Source: Thermofilaceae archaeon | Lineage (GTDB): Archaea > Thermoproteota > Thermoprotei > Thermofilales > Thermofilaceae | Length of the DNA: 64,000 nt | Assembly: GCA_025057995.1 (NCBI GenBank) | Contig: JANXEW010000002.1 | Coordinates: 1 to 64,000, forward strand | Direction of reading: 5' to 3' | Shown: positions 25,677 through 35,471 of the stretch, piece after piece | Numbering within the stretch: position 1 is the first letter of the stretch | Layout: each line of letters opens with the position of its first letter | The notes under the pieces: generated by a model | What the model saw: only the letters and a program-made list of their open reading frames with translations | Told to the model about the DNA's origin: nothing | The model's database searches: none | Translations under genes and position numbers: made by a program

Positions 25677-26685
25677 TCCGGTGCGTCGGCTTTTTACCGT
25701 GCAAGATTCATTGCCTCTAATAGGGCATATAGCGTTTGGCATTATAGATCGAGGAACAAACCTGTTGCAAATACGACCTACAACGCTTTGTCCTCTTTCA
25801 TGTATTTTTTGTAGCGTTGATGCGGGACCGGCCACGCGAAATAGGATAACAGAGTATGTTGTGGACTTAAACTACTTATTAACATGGTTCAAATGGACCG
25901 TAAAGGAAAAGGGATTGAAATGCGTACACGCATACATAGACGCCGTAGGCGACCCCCTTACTTACAAGTACATAGTCGAGCTTGTTCGAAGGTTGCGTGA
26001 ACTCTCATTTGTTGAAACAATAGCCATGGAAACGCATGGGGCACTGCTCACGGAGAAGGTGGCGGAAGAACTTGATGACGCTGGACTCGACCGTCTGAAC
26101 CTTTCGTTGGATGCTTTGGATTCAATTAAAGCTAAAATGCTGAGTGGTTCGCTTTGGTTTGAAGTGAACAGAGTGGTAAAAGTAGCTGAATACATCACAT
26201 CTTCTCTAAATATGGACTTACTAGTAGCACCCGTTTGGGTTCCTGGTATAAACGATGAGGAAATACCTAAAATTATTGAATGGGCCTTGAGGATAGGAGC
26301 CGGTAAAAGATGGCCCCCTCTCGGTATTCAGAAATTTGAACTTCACAAATACGGACGTAAGCCGAAAGGTGTTAGGGAAATGAAATGGCAGGAATTTTAC
26401 GCAATACTGCGCAAATTGGAGGATAGATATGGGGTGAAACTCATACTTAGACCTGAGGATTTTAACATAAAAAGAACAAAACCTCTACCTTTAACTCTAA
26501 GGAGGTTTGAGAAAGTAAAGGTACGTGTAGTTGGACCAGGCTGGTTGAAAGGTCAGTGGCTGGGAGTGGCTAAGAACAGAGTTGTGACATTGGTTGGCTC
26601 AAGAAGTGAACCCCCTATTGGTCGGAAGGTAAGTGCAACTGTGCTCTCCGCGAAACACAATATTTACGTAGCCCGCGTTACATAG
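25651..26685 (+). CDS. Radical SAM protein with C-terminal TRAM domain
   Basis: 344 residues from ATG 25651, which has a GAGGGGGAG ribosome binding site. The radical SAM [4Fe-4S] motif is CPLSCIFC (C-x3-C-x2-C, about 46-53). The barrel continues with AYIDAVGDP and NLSLDAL. The last 60 residues (KVKVRVVGPGWLKGQWLGVA) look like a TRAM RNA-binding domain. This pairing suggests modification of RNA, but the archaeal family is uncharacterised as far as I know. It overlaps the surface-protein gene and precedes hisS by 14 bases. It is not HydE or HydG. Confidence 0.85.
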   Translation: MEDYLKSSDPVRRLFTVQDSLPLIGHIAFGIIDRGTNLLQIRPTTLCPLSCIFCSVDAGPATRNRITEYVVDLNYLLTWFKWTVKEKGLKCVHAYIDAVGDPLTYKYIVELVRRLRELSFVETIAMETHGALLTEKVAEELDDAGLDRLNLSLDALDSIKAKMLSGSLWFEVNRVVKVAEYITSSLNMDLLVAPVWVPGINDEEIPKIIEWALRIGAGKRWPPLGIQKFELHKYGRKPKGVREMKWQEFYAILRKLEDRYGVKLILRPEDFNIKRTKPLPLTLRRFEKVKVRVVGPGWLKGQWLGVAKNRVVTLVGSRSEPPIGRKVSATVLSAKHNIYVARVT

Positions 26686-26699
26686 CGCAACGAAGCCTA

Positions 26700-27995
26700 A
26701 TGCAGTTCGAACGCCCACGTGGGACAAGAGATTACCTTCCTGAAGAATGTGAAGAACGAAGAATCGTTATCGAGAGGATCAGGCGTGTGTTCGAAAACTA
26801 CGGATATGGCGAAGTTATTACTCCTGCCTTCGAACACCTTGAGTTGCTTACAGCGAAGGCTGGCGAGGAGGTAGTTGACCAGATCTACGCTTTTAATGAT
26901 AAGGCTGGTCGCAAGTTAGGATTGCGTTTTGAGTTGACGACGCCCATAGCGAGGATTGTTGCCGAAAGGATCGACCTACCTAAGCCTATCAAATTCTATT
27001 ACATACAGCCCGTGTGGAGATATGAGGAGCCACAGCGCGGAAGGTTAAGAGAATTCTGGCAAGCTGGTGTGGAGCTGATGGGGGTTTCCGGCGTGCCAGG
27101 TGACGCAGAGGTTATAGCCGTGATGATAAACACCCTAAGGAGGGCTGGCTTGTCTAAGTTTACGGTGCACGTGAACGACAGACGTGTGATTCAGGGCTTG
27201 CTTGACTGGGCTGGGATTAGTTACGAGCAGATGCCGTTAGCCCTTAGGATAATAGATAAGCTCGAGAAATACGGAGTCGAATACGTTGAGAAGGGACTCA
27301 ATGCGTTAGTTAAGGATACCACTCGCCTCAAAGGCTTTATAGAGTATTTAACAAGTAACGACCCTCTAAGTATGACTTATGAAGGCTTAGGTCATACCGC
27401 TAAACAGGGGATTGAATCGTTGAGAGAGTTGCTAGATGAGTTAGACGAAGGTTATGGGCTTTCGAGTTATCTAAAACTCGATTTCAGTATAGTGCGGGGG
27501 CTAGACTACTATACAAGTCTCGTGTACGAGGCTAAAACGCCGCTAGGCGGTGAAATAGGTAGCGTGGCGGGTGGCGGAAGGTATGATGATCTAGTCCAGA
27601 TGATCGGAGGCCCCCCTATCCCTGCAACCGGGATGGCTATAGGTATAGAAAGACTCATCGAAACTTTGAAGGTAGAAAGCAAGCCTAAGGTGCTAGGCAA
27701 CAGGAGAGGGGTCATCCTAATACCGGTAAGCGAAGAGTTTCGAAGGGCAGCCATAACAGTGGCTGAAAAATTGAGGGATCACGATATAATTTCGGTCGTC
27801 GACTTCTCTGGGAGGAGGATTGCATCTTCCCTAGAAATTGCTGATAAACAGGGTTATCGGTACGCGGTGATAGTTGGTAAGCGTGAGATTGAGAGTGGTC
27901 AGTTAACGCTCCGTGACCTAGATAGATGGGTAGAGAAAAAAGTATCTATGGAGCAGCTGCTTAAAGAGCTAGCGAACTGCACAACACTTATCTAA
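26700..27995 (+). CDS. hisS: Histidyl-tRNA synthetase
   Basis: Class II synthetase, 431 residues. It begins PRGTRDYLPEE (about 5-15). Motif 2 is QPVWRYEEPQRGRLREFWQAGVELMG, the HisA motifs are GLDYYTSLVYEA and GSVAGGGRYDDLV, and motif 3 is TGMAIGIERLIE. An anticodon-binding domain forms the C-terminus. ATG 26700, in a run of same-strand genes 22376-29091 that may be one long operon. Confidence 0.97.
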   Translation: MQFERPRGTRDYLPEECEERRIVIERIRRVFENYGYGEVITPAFEHLELLTAKAGEEVVDQIYAFNDKAGRKLGLRFELTTPIARIVAERIDLPKPIKFYYIQPVWRYEEPQRGRLREFWQAGVELMGVSGVPGDAEVIAVMINTLRRAGLSKFTVHVNDRRVIQGLLDWAGISYEQMPLALRIIDKLEKYGVEYVEKGLNALVKDTTRLKGFIEYLTSNDPLSMTYEGLGHTAKQGIESLRELLDELDEGYGLSSYLKLDFSIVRGLDYYTSLVYEAKTPLGGEIGSVAGGGRYDDLVQMIGGPPIPATGMAIGIERLIETLKVESKPKVLGNRRGVILIPVSEEFRRAAITVAEKLRDHDIISVVDFSGRRIASSLEIADKQGYRYAVIVGKREIESGQLTLRDLDRWVEKKVSMEQLLKELANCTTLI

Positions 27996-28014
27996 TAACG
28001 GTCCAGACGCCCTT

Positions 28015-29091
28015 GTGATCGATAAGGACTTGATATCTAAATACGCCTACCTAGATAAAAGTGCGATGCTAGCTCGCGTGTTCTCGTACCCAAACGACTT
28101 GAAGGACGCCGTATCTAGGTATTCAGGGCTTAGGCTTCAATTCGAAGTTCCAAAACCACTCAAAGGTATAACTATAGCAGGCATGGGCGGATCCTTCATA
28201 GGTGCATTCTTCCTTCAAGATCTTCTCCAAGATGAGTGGGAGTTGCCTCTTTTTACAATTAAAGACGTATACCTCCCGGCATTCATCGATAAGCATCACC
28301 TACTAGTCGCCGTAAGTTATTCTGGCAATACGGAGGAGACAATAAGAATCATCGTTGAAGCGCGTAAGAAGGGTGTACCAACTGTAGCTGTAACATCAGG
28401 TGGTCTAATTGCTGAACATGCTGAGAAATTGGGCTATCCGGTCGTCAAACTTCCGCCAGGATTGGCTCCTAGGGCCGCTTTCCCCTATATACTGACAGCC
28501 CTCACGGCTATAGTGGATTCTGTTGTCCCTTCAACAAATCTCACGCAGTCCGTAGCTGAAGCAGCATCTTTTTTAGAGAGACACTGTGACAACTTGCTCC
28601 ATATAGCCTTGGACCTCTCGGAATGGATGTTGCAAAACTATCTTACTAACCGCCTTCTAGTCGTCTATGGGTATAGACCTTATCTCAGTGCCTGCTATAG
28701 GCTGAAGACTCAGATAAACGAGAACGCTAAGTTTCATGTTTTCTTCTCCGAGCTTCCCGAATCGAATCATAACGAGATAATGGGGTGGGAAACTCCCTCC
28801 AACTTGTTTACCTTAACTGTTAGAGCAAATGAAGAGCCCCCTCACCTTAGATACCGAATGGAGTTCCTTCTCAAACTATGGAGCGAGCGGGGAGTGCCGT
28901 TTAGAGAGGTTAAGCCAGCAAAAGGCAATAGGTTAGAGGAGCTTATTTCTCTCTTCTACATATTTGACCTAGCTTCTGTTCTCCTAGCGTTAAAGAGAGG
29001 GGTAGATCCAACACCCGTGGAAACAATATCGCAACTGAAGAAATACCTGGACACTAGGATCAACTTAAGAGACGTTCTAAAACCACAATAA
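28015..29091 (+). CDS. Bifunctional phosphoglucose/phosphomannose isomerase
   Basis: Interconverts glucose-6-P or mannose-6-P with fructose-6-P. 358 residues with two SIS subdomains. Characteristic stretches are GITIAGMGGSFIGA, VAVSYSGNTEET (about 99-110), PPGLAPRAAFPYIL and FSELPESNHNEIMGWE (about 243-258). These carry the Thr, Glu and His residues expected for this crenarchaeal-type PGI/PMI family. GTG start 20 bases after hisS. It fits with FBP aldolase/phosphatase in gluconeogenesis. Confidence 0.94.
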   Translation: MIDKDLISKYAYLDKSAMLARVFSYPNDLKDAVSRYSGLRLQFEVPKPLKGITIAGMGGSFIGAFFLQDLLQDEWELPLFTIKDVYLPAFIDKHHLLVAVSYSGNTEETIRIIVEARKKGVPTVAVTSGGLIAEHAEKLGYPVVKLPPGLAPRAAFPYILTALTAIVDSVVPSTNLTQSVAEAASFLERHCDNLLHIALDLSEWMLQNYLTNRLLVVYGYRPYLSACYRLKTQINENAKFHVFFSELPESNHNEIMGWETPSNLFTLTVRANEEPPHLRYRMEFLLKLWSERGVPFREVKPAKGNRLEELISLFYIFDLASVLLALKRGVDPTPVETISQLKKYLDTRINLRDVLKPQ

Positions 29092-29101
29092 CTTGAGACG
29101 T

Positions 29102-29866
29102 TTAAATAAAGTTTAAACACCTTTCTTGTAGAATCTTTTTGAGACGGACAGCGTCATCAAACATGTGAACATTGTTGAAAAGAACATATGTCGGTACAAT
29201 TTCTGCGTATCGAATAACTATATCGGTCACCTTGTTAAGATCTTCATCAGTGTACTTGTATCGATAGTTTACTTCGCCTGACCCTATTCCGTGTAGCCTA
29301 AAATAGGCGAAACCTGCTAAATGAATAGGTTCTCTTTTAAGAGGATCAACTACGTGAGTGAGATCAAGTTTTTCAAACAGAAGTTTCAAAATGTTAGGGT
29401 TGTTATTCCAGTTTCCGCGTGGCTCCCAACCTAGAGATATACCTTTCCTATTAATAGTTGTGAAGAATGCTTCAACACTACTTGCATTCTCAGGAGTGCA
29501 GCCGAAGCTGGGGGGTGTCTGAAAGATACACACCTTGGCATCGAGAATCTCGCAGATCCGAGATGTTTTTTCCCAAGCGTCAAGAGTTTCATCAGTTACC
29601 CGAAAATAACCGTATTTTTCTTCCACGTTTTTACTAATTTTCAGTCCACTGCGTTTCCATGTAGGCGAAGAGATTGGATGGGTAATCGCTTGCCATGCCT
29701 TCAAGGTGAACTCGAAGTCAGCAGGAGCCCCTTCTCTCCACTTTAGAGCTAGATCCTCTTGCGGGAGCTTATAGAAGGTTTCCTGTAGCTCAATGACCTT
29801 AAAGTATACAAAGTATGCTTTCCGCCCTCCTCGTGCTGACCATCCACAGGTTCCTACTTTTAACAC
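29102..29866 (-). CDS. DUF72 (COG1801) TIM-barrel protein
   Basis: 254 residues. The start LKVGTCGWSARGGRKAYF, KWREGAPADFEFTLKAWQAITH and LGWEPRGNW are typical of DUF72, a TIM-barrel family of unknown activity. The C-terminal part has YFRLHG and YVLFNNVHMFDDAVRLKKIL, also standard. Convergent with the isomerase gene, ten bases apart; divergent from the thioredoxin gene. Confidence 0.9.
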   Translation of the reverse strand: MLKVGTCGWSARGGRKAYFVYFKVIELQETFYKLPQEDLALKWREGAPADFEFTLKAWQAITHPISSPTWKRSGLKISKNVEEKYGYFRVTDETLDAWEKTSRICEILDAKVCIFQTPPSFGCTPENASSVEAFFTTINRKGISLGWEPRGNWNNNPNILKLLFEKLDLTHVVDPLKREPIHLAGFAYFRLHGIGSGEVNYRYKYTDEDLNKVTDIVIRYAEIVPTYVLFNNVHMFDDAVRLKKILQERCLNFI

Positions 29867-29953
29867 AAAATTTCAACTAAGGTACTGATTATTAATCTAT
29901 TGTGTAAGCTTATCAATGGAAAGTTTTTTAGCGTTAAGAGTCCAGGTTTAGGT

Positions 29954-30367
29954 ATGTCAGATAGCGATGAAGATGCAATTATTAGTAAAACAATGGCTGA
30001 AATTATGAAGAAGCGGAAATCTCAAGAGAGCTCTCCCTGCCCTCAGGATGTAGTTTATGCCGACAGAGACTTATTAGAACACTTGGTAAAAGAATGTAGA
30101 GTTGTAGTCGCTGATTTTTGGGCGGAATGGTGTGGACCGTGTAAGATGGTCGCTCCGCTCATAGAAGATGTAGCTAGAAAGTATTCCCCGAGAATAGCCG
30201 TAGCAAAGGTTAACGTAGACGAAAATAGTGATCTTGCTTTAGAATACGGAATAATGAGCATCCCAACCATAATAGTGTTCGATAGGGGAAACGAATTCAG
30301 AAGATTCGTCGGTTACTACCCTGGCTTAGCACGGGAGCTTTTTAAAACGATTGAAAGTCTACTCTAA
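29954..30367 (+). CDS. trx: Thioredoxin with N-terminal extension
   Basis: Disulfide oxidoreductase. The thioredoxin fold has the WCGPC active site (ADFWAEWCGPCKMVAP) and the cis-proline SIPTII. About 30 residues rich in charge (SDSDEDAIISKTMAEIMKKRK) precede the fold and look flexible. From ATG 29954 it has 137 residues; an in-frame start at 29900 would add 18 residues without family support. Its 3' end overlaps the convergent small gene by nine bases. Confidence 0.93.
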   Translation: MSDSDEDAIISKTMAEIMKKRKSQESSPCPQDVVYADRDLLEHLVKECRVVVADFWAEWCGPCKMVAPLIEDVARKYSPRIAVAKVNVDENSDLALEYGIMSIPTIIVFDRGNEFRRFVGYYPGLARELFKTIESLL

Positions 30368-30619
30368 TCTTCCAGTGTCGACAACGTTTAAAACATCGTA
30401 AATTCGACGTTTTTTTACCAAGTATACATATTCATTCCATACCCTTTTTGCACTTACTAAACCAACGTAAAACTTTCGCTTCTCCAACTCCCTTCTTACC
30501 TCTTCTACAAGGTCGTCAGGATGAATAAACGGCTTCAATGCCAAAACGGCGATTATAGCTTCAGCTATGTCGCCTCTCCTCGGGTAAGGTTTCTTTCTAA
30601 AGCCTCGATTACCACGCAT
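30359..30619 (-). CDS. Small basic protein, probable winged-helix
   Basis: 86 residues from ATG 30619, which has a GGTGGG ribosome binding site; a GTG at 30631 would add four codons. A basic leader (RGNRGFRKKPYPRRG) precedes DIAEAIIAVLALKPFIHPDDLVEEVRREL and YVYLVKKRRIYDVLNVV, a pattern compatible with a winged-helix DNA-binding fold. Not recognised further. It is the last of three minus-strand genes (31548 to 30359) that include an RPA32-like OB protein. Confidence 0.65.
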   Translation of the reverse strand: MRGNRGFRKKPYPRRGDIAEAIIAVLALKPFIHPDDLVEEVRRELEKRKFYVGLVSAKRVWNEYVYLVKKRRIYDVLNVVDTGRLE

Positions 30620-30709
30620 CTTATTACCCACCGAAGGTCAGTTCACCTCCTTTTCTTCACGAGTCAGTCAAGGGATCAGCATCATCCCAGTCACACGTCA
30701 ATAGGGATT

Positions 30710-31063
30710 CTAAAAAGTTTCTTTCATGGCCAAACAGTAGACTAGATCCTTTAACTCATCATCGAATCTTTTAATTAAAAAACCTTTCTGAACCATTCTA
30801 AGTAAAGTATCGTGAAGGGTTACTGGTGTTATACCCACCCTCCTGCTCCACTCGTACAGTTCTGACTTAGAGACTTTTCCCCCCTTTTCTTTTAGAAATG
30901 AAAGGATAAGGGCGGAAAGATCAGATGATGCGCTTGTGGGAACGGTACCCCCCTTTTGTATAATTTCCTGAGGCGGCGTAACACTTTCGTTTAAAGATTC
31001 AAGAAAATGCAAGAGGTCGACCTTTTCCTTACGTTCTTCTTTCCTCGCCAGCTTGGAGGGCAC
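30710..31063 (-). CDS. Winged-helix protein downstream of RPA32-like gene
   Basis: 117 residues. A lysine- and glutamate-rich N-terminus leads to a winged-helix at about 50-112 (LSALILSFLKEKGGKVSKSELYEWSRRVGITPVTLHDTLLRMVQKGFLIKRF, given here only as the pattern core). GTG start at 31063, preceded by an AT-rich TATA-like sequence. It sits 30 bases after the OB-fold gene; together they recall the OB plus winged-helix layout of RPA32. Function inferred, not shown. Confidence 0.68.
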   Translation of the reverse strand: MPSKLARKEERKEKVDLLHFLESLNESVTPPQEIIQKGGTVPTSASSDLSALILSFLKEKGGKVSKSELYEWSRRVGITPVTLHDTLLRMVQKGFLIKRFDDELKDLVYCLAMKETF

Positions 31064-31092
31064 GTAAATACACAGTATCGGGATTAATATGA

Positions 31093-31548
31093 TTATTGCT
31101 TGTTAAACTGAAGTAAACCTTTATGCAGAAACTCAACTATTGTTTCTCTGTCCCTTTTAATTAACTTTTTAAACTCACTAAAGTCCTCCTCTCGAATCTT
31201 ACGAAGGAGTTTAAGCGCAACATATAACTCACCTTGGAAGATTCTCAAAAAACCAAAAATCTCTACATAAACACCTCTTTCTAATTCAAAAAGCCTTCGT
31301 GCATCGGACCCCCAAGCTCTCACTAGGACCTTTCCCTCATCATCGCTAATTTTAGCTTCTGCAAGTCTTCCCCTATGCTCTACAGCTTCAACAATTCCAG
31401 CTGTGCGTACGCGCCGCAATTTAAGCCCAAAATGCTCAAAATGAAGTTTAAAGTTAACTTCGGTTTCTGGGCTTTCCACGATAATCTTTGCTATTTCACT
31501 TGGAAGAACCCGAACATAGACGCTTTTAAGATCAACGACAACACTCAA
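31093..31548 (-). CDS. RPA32/Stn1-like OB-fold protein
   Basis: 151 residues. The core VRTAGIVEAVEHRG...AKISDDEGKVLVRAW...GVYVEIFGFLRIFQGELYVAL follows the RPA32 OB-fold consensus, including the basic strand and the G-x-L-R-x-F-Q-G-x turn. A helical C-terminal tail follows (about 120-151). Likely a single-stranded DNA-binding partner of the larger RPA at 51190-52629. Start is TTG 31548 (no ATG or GTG near); divergent from a phosphoribosyltransferase gene 65 bases away. Confidence 0.75.
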   Translation of the reverse strand: MSVVVDLKSVYVRVLPSEIAKIIVESPETEVNFKLHFEHFGLKLRRVRTAGIVEAVEHRGRLAEAKISDDEGKVLVRAWGSDARRLFELERGVYVEIFGFLRIFQGELYVALKLLRKIREEDFSEFKKLIKRDRETIVEFLHKGLLQFNKQ

Positions 31549-31613
31549 TCTTAATCAAATTCCATCCTGTGAAATCCTTTTTAATGATTTCATCACATAC
31601 TCTCTCGACCACT

Positions 31614-32288
31614 ATGCCTCGCGTTAACACCAAGTTGGTTTGCTGGGAGGAGGTGGTGGATTGGTGCCGGAAGCTGGCTGAGGCCGTGGAGGCTTCGGGC
31701 TTTAAACCGGACCTTATAGTCTCGATAGCCCGCGGTGGCTACATCCCGGCCCGCCTATTATGTGACTTCCTAGATGTTCACGACCTAGTAAGTCTTCAAG
31801 TGCTTCACTGGGGCAAAGCAGCTGAAATAACGGCTGTTGCCCACGTCAAGTATCCGTATGATCTGAATTTGTCAGGTAAACGCGTGCTACTGGTTGACGA
31901 CATCCTTGACACGGGGGATTCGGTGATAGTAGCTCGCGATTATATTTTATCGCGCTGGAAACCCGCTGAGCTGAAGATCGCAGCCATGCAGTGGATCTCT
32001 TCAGTCGCTAAAATAAAGCCGGATTTCTACGTGGAAGAGGTTAAGGATTGGATATGGTACCAGTATCCATGGACACGAGCTGAAGACACGACAAACTTCT
32101 TCGAGAAGATAATTTCTGAAAGGGTTAAAGAACAGAAGAGTGAATGGAGTTATGAAGAACTAGTAAACGAGTTTAAGGAGTGGTATGGCATAGATGTTGG
32201 AGACTCCTACTATAAACTAGCTGTTAAAAGGCTAAAGAAAAATGGAAAACTTGAAGAAAAGGAAGGACGCTACAGAGTAAGATATTGA
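31614..32288 (+). CDS. Phosphoribosyltransferase with C-terminal extension
   Basis: 224 residues from ATG 31614. The PRPP-binding loop VLLVDDILDTGDS (about 98-110) and SIARGGYIPARLL near the N-terminus mark a type I PRTase, close to archaeal hypoxanthine/xanthine-type enzymes. The last 60 residues (SYEELVNEFKEWYGIDVGDSYYKLAVKRLKKNG) look like an added winged-helix-like tail. Substrate base unknown. TATA-like CTTTTTAA (about 31576-31583) suggests a leaderless transcript. Directly abuts the MBL gene. Confidence 0.87.
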   Translation: MPRVNTKLVCWEEVVDWCRKLAEAVEASGFKPDLIVSIARGGYIPARLLCDFLDVHDLVSLQVLHWGKAAEITAVAHVKYPYDLNLSGKRVLLVDDILDTGDSVIVARDYILSRWKPAELKIAAMQWISSVAKIKPDFYVEEVKDWIWYQYPWTRAEDTTNFFEKIISERVKEQKSEWSYEELVNEFKEWYGIDVGDSYYKLAVKRLKKNGKLEEKEGRYRVRY

Positions 32289-33224
32289 ATGAGCATTAAA
32301 GTTTACCCTAATGGTGGACTATTAGTTGAAATCAAAGGAAGGAAGATACTGCTAGATCCAACATCTCTTCCCAGCGAAAAACCAGACGCTGTATTTGTTT
32401 CCCATGCACATAGCGATCATTACAATTTTAAGACTTTGCGCATAATGAAAGGTATTCCCAAAGTCATGAGTCAAGCAACTTGGGAACTCATAGATCCAAA
32501 GAGACGTCTAGACAATGTCACTATTGTCGAAAGTGGCGATAGTGTGGAAGTCGCCGGGTTGGCTATGGAAGTCCACGAAGCTGGTCATGTAATAGGTAGC
32601 CTACAGCTGTTAATCGATGCTGGTCTCCGCATGGTTTATACGGGCGACTTCAACCTAGATAGAAGGCTTGTGCTGAAGTCGGCACCTATACTAAAAACAG
32701 ATGTATTGGTGATCGATTCTACATATGGGCATCCTCGTTATACTTTCCCCCCTCGTGCGCAGCTGTATAGGGAAATCCTTCGTACGGTTAGAGCCTTTCT
32801 CGAGGAGAACAAAGGAGTAGCGTTAGCTACAAGGGTTCTTGGCACTGGACAAGAGGTAACAGCATTATTATCACTAGTGGCCAAAGTAGTTCCGTTTGTA
32901 GATAGGAGGGTGGCGGAGAAGAACAGGGTTTATGAAAAGCATGGCGAAATACTAGGTAGCTACGTCGTGAATACTTCTGCGCCACCACGATCTGCAGCAG
33001 CTGTAGTGCCGCTCTCAGCCCGTTACTGTAACAGCATACCTTGTACAGGATGGGCTACAAATAGTGGTTTTCCTCTCTCAAGTCATGCTGGTTTTACGGA
33101 CTTGATTAAGTATGTGTTGGAAAGTGAGGCGAACGAAGTGTTCGCGTTTTGGGGTTTTGCCGAATACTTCGCCGATGTTTTGAGGCGCGAGCTAGGGGTT
33201 CATGCGTACGCTTATCAACATTAA
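32289..33224 (+). CDS. Metallo-beta-lactamase-fold nuclease-like protein
   Basis: 311 residues with the metal motif SHAHSDHYN (about 38-46), EAGHVIGS and YTGDFN, then [10 protein letters not shown] (about 144-153). This set is typical of RNA/DNA-processing MBL proteins (COG1236-like). The full beta-CASP domain seems shortened. Likely a nuclease; substrate unknown. ATG follows the upstream TGA with no gap. The 3' end runs close to the MTA phosphorylase start. Confidence 0.85.
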   Translation: MSIKVYPNGGLLVEIKGRKILLDPTSLPSEKPDAVFVSHAHSDHYNFKTLRIMKGIPKVMSQATWELIDPKRRLDNVTIVESGDSVEVAGLAMEVHEAGHVIGSLQLLIDAGLRMVYTGDFNLDRRLVLKSAPILKTDVLVIDSTYGHPRYTFPPRAQLYREILRTVRAFLEENKGVALATRVLGTGQEVTALLSLVAKVVPFVDRRVAEKNRVYEKHGEILGSYVVNTSAPPRSAAAVVPLSARYCNSIPCTGWATNSGFPLSSHAGFTDLIKYVLESEANEVFAFWGFAEYFADVLRRELGVHAYAYQH

Positions 33225-33255
33225 ATTTTTTAACCTCATTTCATTTTTCATATTA

Positions 33256-34056
33256 ATGATAAAAACAGGTGAAAAAGCCGAAGTAGGTGTAATCGGAGGT
33301 TCCGGTTTATACGATCCGGCTATTCTGGAAGATGTTAAAGAAATAAAAGTCTATACGCCTTACGGCCCCCCTTCTGACTTTGTGGCCTTAGGTACTTTGA
33401 AGGGTGTGCGGGTAGCCTTTCTACCTAGACACGGTAGGATGCATAGGATACCCCCTCACATGATCAACTATAGAGCCAATATCTGGGCTTTAAAGGAGCT
33501 TGGTGTTGATCGTTTAATATCAGTCAGCGCAGTCGGCAGCTTGAGGGAAGAGTATAAGCCTGGAGACTTTGTATGTCCCGATCAGTTCATCGATATGACT
33601 AAGAACCGAAACTATACTTTTTTCGATGGTCACACGGTTGCCCACATCAGCATGGCGGATCCTTTCTGCCCTGAGTTACGTACGTTATGTTCCTTCACGG
33701 CTAAGAAGCTCGGCATAGAAATCCATGAAAAAGGAGTTTATGTGTGCATCGAAGGACCTCGTTTCTCTACACGTGCAGAATCTAGGCTTTGGAGACAGTT
33801 TGGTGCAGATATCATAGGCATGACGCTCGTACCAGAAGTAAATCTAGCTAGGGAGGCTGGGATGTGTTTTGTAAACATAGCTATGGTAACCGATTACGAT
33901 GTTTGGGCTGAACGTCCTGTAACAGCACACGAAGTGGCTCGAGTGATGGCTGAGAACGTTGAAAAGGTGAAGAAACTATTGTATGAGCTCATACCGGCGA
34001 TTCCAAAGGTACGACATTGTGAGTGTAGTAAATTCTTAAGCGAGGCTCTCTTATAG
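33256..34056 (+). CDS. mtnP: S-methyl-5'-thioadenosine phosphorylase
   Basis: Cleaves methylthioadenosine to adenine and methylthioribose-1-P for methionine salvage. 266 residues from ATG 33256. [61 protein letters not shown] and [15 protein letters not shown] are all diagnostic. An upstream in-frame start at 33202 would add a non-family leader inside the previous gene. It is followed by SAH hydrolase and MetRS, forming a methionine/SAM group. Confidence 0.96.
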   Translation: MIKTGEKAEVGVIGGSGLYDPAILEDVKEIKVYTPYGPPSDFVALGTLKGVRVAFLPRHGRMHRIPPHMINYRANIWALKELGVDRLISVSAVGSLREEYKPGDFVCPDQFIDMTKNRNYTFFDGHTVAHISMADPFCPELRTLCSFTAKKLGIEIHEKGVYVCIEGPRFSTRAESRLWRQFGADIIGMTLVPEVNLAREAGMCFVNIAMVTDYDVWAERPVTAHEVARVMAENVEKVKKLLYELIPAIPKVRHCECSKFLSEALL

Positions 34057-34121
34057 AACACTCACCTTAGGTTACGTTTATTTTTGAATTCTTTATAAGG
34101 ATTCAATACACAGGGGCATTG

Positions 34122-35426
34122 ATGACATTCAAAGTTCGAGACCTTGGGCTAGCACCTGAAGGTAGATTAAAAATAGAGTGGGCCGAAGCCCACATGCCCG
34201 TTCTCCAGAAAATAAGGGAGCGATTAGTTAAATCTCGTCCACTCGAGGGGATCCGTATATCCGCTTGTCTTCATGTCACAAAAGAGACAGCGGTGCTTGT
34301 TAGAACATTAATTGATGCTGGCGCCAAGGTATCTCTAGCTGCCAGCAACCCCTTATCAACACAAGATGACGTAGCTGCGGCGCTAGCTGAGGAAGGAGTT
34401 GAGGTCTACGCTTGGAAAGGCATGAACGTTAGAGATTACTATGAGACACTAGCATACGCATTAAAGTCGGAGCCGAGCATAACAATGGATGATGGAGGAG
34501 ATCTAACCGCACTGGTTCATAAGCTTCACTACAAAGAGAGTGGCGAGGATGTTCAGATTGCGAAAAACATTTTAGGAGAAATCAAACTTAAAGATGTAAT
34601 CATAGGAGGAACAGAAGAGACCACTACTGGAGTCCTTAGGCTTAAAGCCCTCAGCGCAGAAAATAAGCTTATCTACCCTGTCATAGCAGTGAATGAGTCT
34701 CAGACTAAATATTTGTTTGATAACAGGTATGGAACAGGTCAAAGTAGTCTTGACGGAGTGATTAGGGCTACAAATTTACTGGTAGCGGGAAAAACAGTAG
34801 TTGTTGCCGGGTACGGTTGGGTGGGAAAGGGAATAGCAATGCGGGCACGCGGTTTAGGTGCGCGTGTTGTCGTGGTTGAGACTGACCCGATTAAGGCGTT
34901 AGAAGCGTATTATGATGGTTTCTACGTTACAAGTATGGATGAGGCCTCCACGATCGGAGATATTTTCATCACAGCTACTGGTAATGTAGACGTTATCAGG
35001 GGCGAGCATATGAAAAAGATGAAGGATTGTGCGGTTCTGTCCAATGCTGGACATTTTAACGTCGAAATTAATATCCAAGATTTAGAGCAACTTGCAGTAG
35101 CTAGTCGTCGAATTAGACCAGAAGTAGATGAGTATAAATTACCCGATGGTCGAAGAATTTACTTGATTAGCGCAGGGCGCCTTGTCAACTTAGCAGCGGC
35201 TGAAGGGCATCCATCGGAGGTCATGGATATGAGCTTCAGCAACCAGGTGTTAGCTGTTTTATATCTCGTAAAACATAAGGGCAAAATGCCTCCTGGAGTT
35301 TACAAACTTCCCAGGAAAATTGACTATCGGATAGCTGAACTAAAGCTTAAAGCATTAAATATTAGGATAGAGAAACTAACCGAGAAACAAAGAAAGTATT
35401 TGCAGTCGTGGCGCCTTGGAACCTAG
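34122..35426 (+). CDS. ahcY: Adenosylhomocysteinase (SAH hydrolase)
   Basis: Hydrolyses S-adenosylhomocysteine to adenosine and homocysteine, keeping methylation running. 434 residues with [45 protein letters not shown], the NAD-binding [21 protein letters not shown], and [13 protein letters not shown]. Length is typical of archaeal forms. A TATA-like CTTTATAAG (34091-34099) lies about 25 bases before the start. ATG 34122 is preferred over the adjacent TTG. Confidence 0.97.
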   Translation: MTFKVRDLGLAPEGRLKIEWAEAHMPVLQKIRERLVKSRPLEGIRISACLHVTKETAVLVRTLIDAGAKVSLAASNPLSTQDDVAAALAEEGVEVYAWKGMNVRDYYETLAYALKSEPSITMDDGGDLTALVHKLHYKESGEDVQIAKNILGEIKLKDVIIGGTEETTTGVLRLKALSAENKLIYPVIAVNESQTKYLFDNRYGTGQSSLDGVIRATNLLVAGKTVVVAGYGWVGKGIAMRARGLGARVVVVETDPIKALEAYYDGFYVTSMDEASTIGDIFITATGNVDVIRGEHMKKMKDCAVLSNAGHFNVEINIQDLEQLAVASRRIRPEVDEYKLPDGRRIYLISAGRLVNLAAAEGHPSEVMDMSFSNQVLAVLYLVKHKGKMPPGVYKLPRKIDYRIAELKLKALNIRIEKLTEKQRKYLQSWRLGT

Positions 35427-35471
35427 TTACGTCACTAAAGGCTTAAAAGTACATTCATAAAGACGAGTAGG

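Noticed and set aside
25651-26685. Radical SAM protein as a possible HydE/HydG maturase for the H-cluster-like domain
   Set aside because: It has a C-terminal TRAM domain and lacks the HydE/HydG layout; it also lies 16 kb away in an unrelated gene run.
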